Below the pieces are notes generated by a model. The model saw nothing but the letters and a program-made list of their open reading frames with translations, searched no databases and was not told where the DNA came from. A DNA stretch of 64,000 nt from Protonemura montana. Lineage: Eukaryota; Arthropoda; Insecta; Plecoptera; Nemouridae. Positions 11,701 to 23,700 of the stretch are shown here, one piece after another. Location: contig OX387606.1 of assembly GCA_947568835.1 (NCBI GenBank), positions 22,421,225 through 22,485,224 of the forward strand. The letters run 5' to 3'. The position numbers and the translations under genes were made by a program. How positions within the stretch are numbered: the stretch's first letter is position 1; each line of letters begins with the position of its first letter.

Positions 11701-14700
11701 AGTTGAACATTTTGTTGAAACTGTTGCCATGACGACTTCCAATCACATGCAGTGAAATTCAGATGTTTCTGTGAGCTAGAGATCCAACTTATAGTTCAAC
11801 ATTTCGGTAAAACCCGAGCTGGGACGAGAGTGACGTCACTATCAGATGATTAACTGACAGCTCCTTGCAGCCTTGTGGTGAACACGTGACACCGTTCAGA
11901 GAGCAGCAGTGTTCCGAGTTCGACACCAAGAAGTTCAAGAACGTCCAGCACAAGTGGAAGCCGTTCAAACCAACGGGATGTAAGTTTCAATCTCAATCTT
12001 ACCACTCGCTTAGACCCCTTGCAACCCTTGCAACTCTTGCAACTCTTGCAAATCTGACAACTTTTGCAACTCTTGCAAATCTTGCAACTCTTGCAACTCT
12101 TGTTACTCTTGCAACCCTTGCAACTCTTGCAACTCTTGCAAATCTTGCAACTCTTGCAACTCTTGCAACTCTTGTTACTCTTGCAACCCTCGCAACTCTT
12201 GCAACTCTTGCAACTCTTGCAACTCTTGCAACCCTTGCAACTCTTGCAACTCTTGCAACCCTCGCAACTCTTGCAAATCTTGCAACACTTGCAACTCTTG
12301 CAACCCTTGCAACTCTTGCAACTCTTGCAACCCTCGCATCTCTTGCAACTCTTGCAACTCTTACAACTTTTGCAACTCTTGCAACTCTTGAAACCCTTGC
12401 AACTCTTGCAACCCTTGCAACTCTTGCAACTCTTGCAACCCTTGCAACTCTTTCAACTCTTGCAACTCTTGCAACCCTCGCAACTCTGGCAAATCTTGCA
12501 ACACTTGCAACCCACGCAACCCGTTTAACTCTTGCAACTCTTGCAACTTTTGCAACTATGCAACTCTTGCAACCCTTGCAACGCTCGCAACTCTTGCAAC
12601 TCTTGCAACTTTTGCAACTCTTGCAAACCTTGCACGACTTGCAAATCTTGCAACTATTGCAACCCTTGCAACTCTTGCAACTCTTGCAACACTTGCAACC
12701 CTCGCAACTCTTGCAAATCTTGCAACTTTTGCAACTCTTGCAAATCTTGCAACTTTTGCAACTCTTGCAACTCTTGCAACCCTTGTAACTCTTGCAAATT
12801 TTGCAACTCTTGCAACTCTTGCAAATCTTGCAACTCTTGCAACTCTTGCAACTCTTGCAACTCTTGTTACTCTTGCAACCCTCGCAACTCTTGCAAATCT
12901 TGCAACTCTTGAAACTCTTGCAACCCTTGCAACTTATGCAAATCTTGCAACCCTTGCAACTCTTGCAACTTTTGCAACTCTTGCAACACTTGCAACTCTT
13001 GCAACTCTTGCAACCCTCGCAACTCTTGCAAATCTTGCAACTCTTGCAACTCTTGCAACCCTTGCAACTCTTGCAACTTTTGCAACTCTTGCAACACTTG
13101 CAACTCTTGCAACTTTTGCAACTCTTGCAAACCTTGCCCTTCTTGCAAATCTTGCAACTATTGCAACTTTTGCAACTTTTGCAACTCTTGCACCCCTTGC
13201 AACGCTCGCAACTCTTGCAAATCTTGCAACTCTTGCGACTCTTGCAACCCTTGCAACTCTTGCAACTCTTGCAACCCTTGCAACTCTTGCAACTTTTGCA
13301 ACTCTTGCAACACTTGCAAATCTTGCAACTTTTGCAACTCTTGCCAACCTTGCCGTTCTTGCAAATCTCGCATCTCTTGCAACTATTGAAACTCTTGCAA
13401 CGCTCGCAACTCTTGCAACTCTTGCAACTTTTGCAACTCTTGCAAATCTTGCAACTATTGCAACCCTTGCAATTCTCGCATCTCTTGCAACTTTTGCAAC
13501 TTTTGCAACTCTTGCAAATCTTGCAACTCTTGCAACTCTTGCAATCCTTGCAACTCTTGCAATCCTTGCAACTCTTGCACCCCTTGCAACGCTCGCAACT
13601 CTTGCAACTCTTACAACTCTTGCAATCCTTGCAACTCTTGCAACCCTCGCAACTCTGGCAAATCTTGCAACTCTTGCAACTATTGAAACTCTTGCAACGC
13701 TCGCAACTCTTGCAACTCTTGCACCCCTTGCAACGCTCGCAACTCTTGCAACTCTTACAACTCTTGCAATCCTTGCAACTCTTGCAACCCTCGCAACTCT
13801 GGTAAATCTTGCAACTCTTGCAACTCTGGCAAATCTTGCAACTCTTGCAACCCTCGCAACCCGTGCAACTCTTGCAACTTTTCCAAGTCTTGCAACTATT
13901 GCAACACTTGCAACCCACGCAACCCGTTTAACTCTTGCAACTCTTGCAACTTTTGCAACTATGCAACTCTTGCAACCCTTGCAACGCTCGCAACTCTTGC
14001 AACTCTTGCAACTCTTGCAACTCTTGCAAATCTTGCAACTCTTGCAACTCTTGCAACTCTTGCAACTCTTGCAACTCTTGCTACTCTTGCAACTCTTGTA
14101 TTTCTTACAACCCTTGCAACCCTTGCAACCCTCGCAACCCTTGCAACTCTTGTAACTCCCTCATTTCTTGTAACTCTTGCAACCCTCACAACTCTTGCAA
14201 ATCTTGCAAATCTTACAACTCTTGCCAATCTTGCCACTCTTGTAACTCTTGCAACCTTCGCAACCCTTGCAAATCTTACAACTCTTGCCAATCTTGCAAC
14301 TCTTGCAATTCTTGCAAATCTTGCAACTCTTGCAACGCTTGCAACCCTTGCAACCCTCGCAACCCTTGCAACTCTTGCAACCCTTGCAACCCAAGCAACT
14401 CTTGCAATTCTCTCCAAATTTTTCCAATCTTGCAGCGTTCAACCCGTGCGCACTGATCTGCGTGAACGAAGCTCATGCTTTCTCTACGCTCGCCCCTCGG
14501 GTCAAGGACGGCACCAAGTGTCGGCCAGGATCCAAGGACCTCTGCATCTCAGGCTTGTGCACGGTAAGAACCAGCCAACAACCTGTCCAATACCTGTTCA
14601 ATACCAGCCCAATACCAGTCCAATACCTGTCCAATACCGGCCCAATACCTGTTCAATACCAGCCCAATACCAGTCCAATACCTGTCCAATACCTATCCAA

Positions 14701-17700
14701 TACCAGCCAACAGAGAGTCCAATCAAACGTGAGTTAAGCAACACTGCGCTGTGCCAAATATTGAATGGGTGACCATCATACACATGACCAGTTCTGTTCG
14801 GGAGAGAGGTTGGAGGGATGAAAGTTAAGCAACACTGCGCTGGGTCAGGTATTGGATAGGTGACCATCATACACATGACCAGTTCTGTTCGGGAGAGAGG
14901 TTGGAGGGATGAAAGTTTGTTCAGTAACTTCACTCGCCTTGCTTATCAACCTCTCGACAGCATGGATTTGTGGAGGAAACCTGCTGTTCCTGTTGTACCG
15001 TCCTTCGGAAGGGACGTTAAGCCAGTGGTCCCCTTGGTGCTCTTCGACAGGAGTAGGCTACGTGCCGGCACCGGGTTTCTCCTCCTGGTTAAGTTAGGTT
15101 AGATTAGGATAGGTTAGGTTAGGTTAGGTTAGGTAAGGTTAGGTTAGGTTAGGTTAGGTTAGGTTAGATTAGGTTAGGTTAGGCTAGGTTAGGTTAGGCT
15201 AGGCTAGGCTAGGCTAGGCTAGGTTGATCATTACCCACCTGGTTACAGAAGGTCGGCTGCGACTGGCAGATTGACTCTGATGCTGTGGATGACCAGTGCG
15301 GCATCTGCCGGGGCGACGGCACCCAGTGCGTGTTGAACGAGGGCACCTTCAATCAGACTACAGGACACGGTGAGATCCAGACACACACAGACAAACGCCC
15401 CCCCTCCCCCCCCCCGCACATTTGAGTGAAAACGAGTATGTTGACTGTTTGTTTCTTGGTCGGCAGGGTATGTGGAGGTGATCACGATACCAAAAGGTTC
15501 ACGCAACATCCAGGTGGAGGAGTTGAAACCCGTGGCCAACTCACTGGCAGTTTCCTCCGCCTCCAACGGGTCCAAGAAGTTCTACCTGAACGGCGACTTG
15601 TGAGTCAACCTTCTTCATATAATTCAGCTTTTATCGGGGCCAAATTATTATTTTGTGGTGTTTAACTACGCACTGTTTTGACATCTGGCCATGCGGAGCT
15701 GGTCTAATGGCGTCGGTGAATGAGTGTATGATGATGGGGATGATGATGAACCTAATCTAGCCTAGAAGCGAGGAGGGGAAATCCGGTGCCGGCATGTAGC
15801 CTACTCCTGTCGAAGAGCACCAAGGGGACCACCAGCTTAGCGTCCCTGACGAAGGACGGTACAACTCAAACAGCAGGATTCCTCCACAAATCCATGCTGT
15901 CGAGAGGTTGATAAGCAAGGCGATTGAAGTTGCTGTACTAACTTTCATCCCTCTAACCTCTCTACCGAACAGAACTGGTCATGTGTATGATGGTCACCCA
16001 TCCAATACCTGACTCAGCGCAGTGTTGCTTAACTTCGGTGATCTAACGAGAACCGGTGTTTCCAACACGCCAAACCATTCGGGTCGGGGCCAATGGAGGA
16101 CTCTGAGACACGTGTGATTTGTGTTTGATCTCCAGCAAGGAGAGCGCTGACGGGGAGTACAGGTTCGGGACTGCGATCGGAGTGTACAGCCACCCCGAGG
16201 TCGAGCGAGAAGAGCTAGAGATCGCCGGGCCGACCTCAGAAGACCTTATTATATACGTGAGTCTTGCCAGTCATGGAACCGTTGAGTGTTGGTTATAGGT
16301 AGAGAAACAACGTTAATGTTACAGTCTCTGCGTGAAAGATGGCCGTCAAATGATTACCTTATCGACAAAAATGCAGAGTACCGGAACACCACATTAAGTG
16401 GAGCCACTGTCGTATAAAATTTAATTTCGATATTTCTCGTAGGTTACTCGCTTTTGAATATCGTTACGTGTATATCAATCGTTGAGGTAAACATTGATGG
16501 AGATTTTTTGAGCATGAAAAGTCTCAAAACCGAGTAAACCTACGAGAAATATCGAAATTAAATTTCATACGACAGTGGCTCCACTTAACGTGATGTTCCG
16601 GTACTCCGCATTTCAGTGTAAGGTAGTCATTTGGCGGCCATCTTTCACGCAGAGACTGTAACATTGACGATTTTTCTCTACCTATAACCTACACTGAACG
16701 ATAGAACCCATAGAGTGCTAGATGGCCGCCAAATAAATGCCTTACCGAGCTTGTTATTTCGCCCGCCAGGAGGTGTTCTATGGCAGTGAGAACCCTGGGG
16801 TGTGGTATAAGTTCTTTGTGCCGAGCGCCAACACCAGCTACCTGCCAAAGTACGACTGGGAGTTCCTCGAGTGGGGACCTTGTTCTACTCGGTGCGGGGC
16901 AGGCAGCGAGGCGAGTACCCTGACCTAGATTATCTCGATTTAGATTACCCCGACCTAGAGCGGTCATTTGGCGGTGCTACCATGGTGCTACATAATACGA
17001 CCGGTGGTATTATATAACCCCGACCTAGAGCGGTCATTTGGCAGTGCTACCATGGTGCCACATAATACGACCGGTGATATTATATAACCCCGACCTAGAG
17101 CGGTCATTTGGCAGTGCTACCATGGTGCCACATAATACGACCGGTGGTATTATATAACCCCGACCTAGAGCAGCCATTTGGCAGTGCTACGATGGAGCCA
17201 CATAATACGACCGGTGGTATTATATAACCCCGACCTAGAGCAGTCATTTGGCGGTGCTACGATGGTGCTACATAATACGACCGGTGGTATTATATAACCC
17301 CGACCTAGAGCAGCCATTTGGCATTGCTACCATGGTGCTACATAATACAACCGGTGGTATTACATAACCCCGACCTAGAGCGGTCATTTGGCAGTGCTAC
17401 CATGGTGCTCCATAATACAACCGGTGGTATTATATAACCCCGACCTAGAGCAGTCATTTGGCGGTGCTACGATGGTGCTACATAATACAACCGGTGGTAT
17501 TATATAACCCCGACCTAGAGCAGCCATTTGGCATTGCTACCATGGTGCTACATAATACGACCGGTGGTATTATATAACCCCGACCTAGAGCAGTCATTTG
17601 GCGGTGCTACGATGGTGCTACATAATACAACCGGTGGTATTATATAACCCCGACCTAGAGCAGTCATTTGGCGGTGCTACGATGGTGCTACATAATACAA

Positions 17701-20700
17701 CCGGTGGTATTATATAACCCCGACCTAGAGCAGCCATTTGGCATTGCTACCATGGTGCTACATAATACAACCGGTGGTATTACATAACCCCGACCTAGAG
17801 CAGCCATTTGGCATTGCTACCATGGTGCTACATAATACAACCGGTGGTATTATATAACCCCGACCTAGAGCAGCCATTTGGCGGTGCTACCATGGTGCTA
17901 CATAATACGACCGGTGGTATTATATAACCCCGATCTAGAGCAGCCATTTGGCAGTGCTACGATGGTGCTACATAATACAACCAGTGGTATTATATAACCC
18001 CGACCTAGAGCAGCCATTTGGCATTGCTACCATGGTGCTACATAATACAACCGGTGGTATTACATAACCCCGACCTAGAGCAGCCATTTGGCATTGCTAC
18101 CATGGTGCTACATAATACAACCGGTGGTATTATATAACCCCGACCTAGAGCAGCCATTTGGCGGTGCTACCATGGTGCTACATAATACGACCGGTGGTAT
18201 TATATAACCCCGATCTAGAGCAGCCATTTGGCGGTGCTACCATGGTGCTACATAATACAACCGGTGGTATTATATAACCCCGACCTAGAGCGGCCATTTG
18301 GCAGTGCTACCATGGTGCTACATAATACGACCGGTGGTATTATATAACCCCGACCTAGAGCAGCCATTTGGCAGTGCTACCATGGTGCTACATAATACGA
18401 CCGGTGGTATTATATAACCCCGACCTAGAGCAGTCATTTGGCAGTGCTACCATGGTGCCACATAATACGACCGGTGGTATTATATAACCCCGACCTAGAG
18501 CAGCCATTTGGCAGTGCTACCATGGTGCTACATAATACAACCGGTGGTATTATTTAACCCCGACCTAGAGCAGCCATTTGGCAGTGCTACCATGGTGCTA
18601 CATAATACAACCGGTGGTATTATATAACCCCGACCTAGAGCAGCCATTTGGCGGTGCTACCATGGTGCTACATAATACGACCGGTGGTATTATATAACCC
18701 CGATCTAGAGCAGCCATTTGGCGGTGCTACCATGGTGCTACATAATACAACCGGTGGTATTATATAACCCCGACCTAGAGCGGCCATTTGGCAGTGCTAC
18801 CATGGTGCTACATAATACGACCGGTGGTATTATATAACCCCGACCTAGAGCAGCCATTTGGCAGTGCTACCATGGTGCTACATAATACGACCGGTGGTAT
18901 TATATAACCCCGACCTAGAGCAGTCATTTGGCAGTGCTACCATGGTGCTACATAATACGACCGGTGGTATTATATAACCCCGACCTAGAGCGGTCATTTG
19001 GCAGTGCTACCATGGTGCTACATAATACGACCGGTGGTATTATATAACCCCGACCTAGAGCGGCCATTTGGCAGTGCTACCGTGGTGCTACATAATACAA
19101 CCGGTGGTATTATATAACCCCGACCTAGAGCGGCCATTTGGCAGTGCTACCATGGTGCTACATAATACGACCGGTGGTATTATATAACCCCGACCTAGAG
19201 CAGCCATTTGGCGGTGCTACCATGGTGCTTCATAATACGACCGGTGGAATTATATAACCCCGACCTAGAGCAGCCATTTGGCAGTGCTACCATGGTGCTA
19301 CATAATGCGACCGGTGGTATTATATAACCCCGACCTAGAGCAGCCATTTGGCAGTGCTACCATGGTGCTACATAATGCGACCGGTGGTATTATATAACCC
19401 CGACCTAGAGCAGCCATTTGGTGGTGCTACCATGGTGCTACATAATACAACCGGTGGTATTATATAACCCCGACCTAGAGCGGTCATTTGGTGGTGCTAC
19501 CATGGTGCTACATAATACAACCGGTGGTATAATATAACCCCGACCTAGAGCAGCCATTTGGCAGTGCTACCATGGTGCTACATAATACGACCGGTGGTAT
19601 TATATAACCCCGACCTAGAGCAGCCATTTGGCATTGCTACCATGGTGCTACATAATACGACCGGTGGTATTATATAACCCCGACCTAGAGCAGTCATTTG
19701 GCGGTGCTACGATGGTGCTACATAATACAACCGGTGGTATTATATAACCCCGACCTAGAGCAGTCATTTGGCGGTGCTACGATGGTGCTACATAATACAA
19801 CCGGTGGTATTATATAAACCCGACCTAGAGCAGCCATTTGGCATTGCTACCATGGTGCTACATAATACAACCGGTGGTATTACATAACCCCGACCTAGAG
19901 CAGCCATTTGGCATTGCTACCATGGTGCTACATAATACAACCGGTGGTATTATATAACCCCGACCTAGAGCAGCCATTTGGCGGTGCTACCATGGTGCTA
20001 CATAATACGACCGGTGGTATTATATAACCCCGATCTAGAGCAGCCATTTGGCAGTGCTACGATGGTGCTACATAATACAACCAGTGGTATTATATAACCC
20101 CGACTTAGAGCAGCCATTTGGCATTGCTACCATGGTGCTACATAATACAACCGGTGGTATTACATAACCCCGACCTAGAGCAGCCATTTGGCATTGCTAC
20201 CATGGTGCTACATAATACAACCGGTGGTATTATATAACCCCGACCTAGAGCAGCCATTTGGCAGTGCTACCATGGTGCTACATAATACAACCGGTGGTAT
20301 TATTTAACCCCGACCTAGAGCAGCCATTTGGCAGTGCTACCATGGTGCTACATAATACAACCGGTGGTATTATATAACCCCGACCTAGAGCAGCCATTTG
20401 GCGGTGCTACCATGGTGCTACATAATACGACCGGTGGTATTATATAACCCCGATCTAGAGCAGCCATTTGGCGGTGCTACCATGGTGCTACATAATACAA
20501 CCGGTGGTATTATATAACCCCGACCTAGAGCGGCCATTTGGCAGTGCTACCATGGTGCTACATAATACGACCGGTGGTATTATATAACCCCGACCTAGAG
20601 CAGCCATTTGGCAGTGCTACCATGGTGCTACATAATACGACCGGTGGTATTATATAACCCCGACCTAGAGCAGTCATTTGGCAGTGCTACCATGGTGCTA

Positions 20701-23700
20701 CATAATACGACCGGTGGTATTATATAACCCCGACCTAGAGCGGTCATTTGGCAGTGCTACCATGGTGCTACATAATACGACCGGTGGTATTATATAACCC
20801 CGACCTAGAGCGGCCATTTGGCAGTGCTACCGTGGTGCTACATAATACAACCAGTGGTATTATATAACCCCGACCTAGAGCGGCCATTTGGCAGTGCTAC
20901 CATGGTGCTACATAATACGACCGGTGGTATTATATAACCCCGACCTAGAGCAGCCATTTGGCGGTGCTACCATGGTGCTTCATAATACGACCGGTGGAAT
21001 TATATAACCCCGACCTAGAGCAGCCATTTGGCAGTGCTACCATGGTGCTACATAATGCGACCGGTGGTATTATATAACCCCGACCTAGAGCAGCCATTTG
21101 GCAGTGCTACCATGGTGCTACATAATGCGACCGGTGGTATTATATAACCCCGACCTAGAGCAGCCATTTGGTGGTGCTACCATGGTGCTACATAATACAA
21201 CCGGTGGTATTATATAACCCCGACCTAGAGCGGTCATTTGGTGGTGCTACCATGGTGCTACATAATACAACCGGTGGTATAATATAACCCCGACCTAGAG
21301 CAGCCATTTGGCAGTGCTACCATGGTGCTACATAATACGACCGGTGGTATTATATAACCCCGACCTAGAGCGGTCATTTGGCGTTGCTACCATGGTGCTA
21401 CATAATACGACCGGTGGTATAATATAACCCCGACCTAGAGCAGCCATTTGGCAGTGCTACCATGGTGCTACATAATACAACCGGTGGTATTATATAACCC
21501 CGACCTAGAGCGGTCATTTGGCAGTGCTACCATGGTGCTACATAATACAACCGGTGGTATTATATAACACCGACCTAGAGCGGTCATTTGGCAGTGCTAC
21601 CATGGTGCTACATAATACGACCGGTGGTATTATATAACCCCGACCTAGAGCGGTCATTTGGCAGTGCTACCATGGTGCTACATAATACGACCGGTGGTAT
21701 TATATAACCCCGACCTAGAGCGGTCATTTGGCAGTGCTACCATGGTGCTACATAATACGACCGGTGGTATTATACAACCCCGACCTAGAGCAGTCATTTG
21801 GCGGTGCTATCATGGTGCTACATAATACGACCGGTGGTATTATATAACCCCGACCTAGAGCGGTCATTTGGCAGTGCTACCATGGTGCTACATAATACAA
21901 CCGGTGGTATTATATAACCCCGACCTAGAGCAGTCATTTGGCGGTGCTACCATGGTGCTACATAATACGACCGGTTGTATTATATAACCCCGACCCAGAG
22001 CGGTAATTTGGCGGTGCTACCATGGTGCTACATAATACGACCGGTGGTATTATATAACCCCGACCTAGAGCGGTCATTTGGCAGTGCTACCATGGTGCTA
22101 CATAATACGACCGGTGGTATTATATAACCCCGACCTAGAGCAGCCATTTGGCAGTGCTACCATGGTACTACATAATACGACCGGTGATATTATATAACCC
22201 CGAGCTAGAGCGGTCATTTGGCGGTGCTACCATGGTGCTACATAATACGACCGGTGGTATTATATAACCCCGACCTAGAGCAGTCATTCGGTGGTGCTAC
22301 CATAGCGCTACATAATACGACCGGTGGTATTATATATCCCCGACCTAGAGCTAGATTATCCCGACCTAGAGCAAGATTATCCCGACCTAGAGCTAGATTA
22401 TCCCGACCTTGAGCAAGATTACCCCGACCTAGAGCTAGATTATCCCGACCTAGAGCGGTAATCTGACCCGGGTTGATACGCGTGAGTTGTTGCCTATGAT
22501 GCAGATCTCGGAGGCGAGCTGCGTGGAGTCTCACACGGGACGTGTTAGTAACACGTTCTGCCACCAGTCGGATAGACCACATCCGAAGTCACGTGTCTGC
22601 AACCAGCGACCCTGCAAGACCAGGTGGGTCCAGTGCACCTAACCTAACCTAATAAAACCTAACCTAACCTAACCTCACCTTACCTGACAATCACTGATAT
22701 CTTATAAACCTAGATACCGGTGGCCATTGAGGGTCTTTGAAGCCAAAGCCGCCATTTTGAGAGTCCCTGATTTTCAGTTCTCCCAAAGAGTCCGTGCTAT
22801 TTTAAATCAATTTTTTCCATCCGTGGTTTTCATAGTTTTCATCACCCTAATGGTCAAAATTGGCTGAAAACGTAGGGACACCTATCTGTTGCCAACAATA
22901 GATTACCTGACTTTAACTTTGATTTAAAATGTTGACCACTATGGGCTGGTGGTGGTTGTCAGTGACCCTTGCATGGCATTGCAGATGGAAGACCGGGGCT
23001 TGGAGTGCTTGTGAAGGCAAGGCAGGCAAGGGGTTGGAGCACCGGAAGGTGGCTTGCGTCAAAGAGGCACCGCACGCCGACGAGCCGGATATAGAGGTGC
23101 CTGCCGAGGGGTGCAAGGAGCCCAAGCCCAAGCATTCTAAGGAATGCGACCTTCTCGAAGACTCGCTGCCGAAACGAGAGGCGGGGTTCGCCGGGAACCG
23201 GAAGAAGAAGGTTTGGAAGAGAGACAAGCACAAGACAGAGAAGGGAGACGAAGGCGGACACAAGAAAGAGAAGGAAGACGAATGCGGGCACAAGAAAGAG
23301 AAGATAGATGAATCTGAACATAAGAAAGAGAAGGAGTGCGACTCGGAGCACAAGAAAGAACGCGAGAAGACAGGTGAAAAGGAGGAGGTCCACGATGAAT
23401 GTTCGCATAAGCCAAAGATTGCTGGTAATTCTACCATCGAAGATAGGGTATGTGAGGAAGATATTCTTCTCATGGAGGCGGCTGTAGTCAAGGTCAAGCC
23501 AAAGAATTCTACGTCGAATAGCACGTGCTCAGGGGAAGGACATAAGGAGGACGACGACCTTGAGAAGGGTTTGTCTGACGAAGCGATAGAAGAGCTTGGT
23601 GACAAGATACCTGAGTTGACGCTGGATCTGAAGAATGTAGTGGTCGCCAATGGAGAGAAGGCCGTCAAGAAGTATAAAAAAATGTCACAACATTCGCAGC

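Noticed and set aside
11999..13918. 639-codon minus-strand frame (CKSCKSCKS) and plus frames ATLATL / QLLQLLQ
   Set aside because: The 9-bp repeat is three codons long, so stops are absent by construction. The frames change repeat phase midway and lie in a gene A intron.
16951..22340. CRISPR-like array of repeats and spacers
   Set aside because: The whole 60-bp unit is repeated with no unique spacers, and the DNA is animal.
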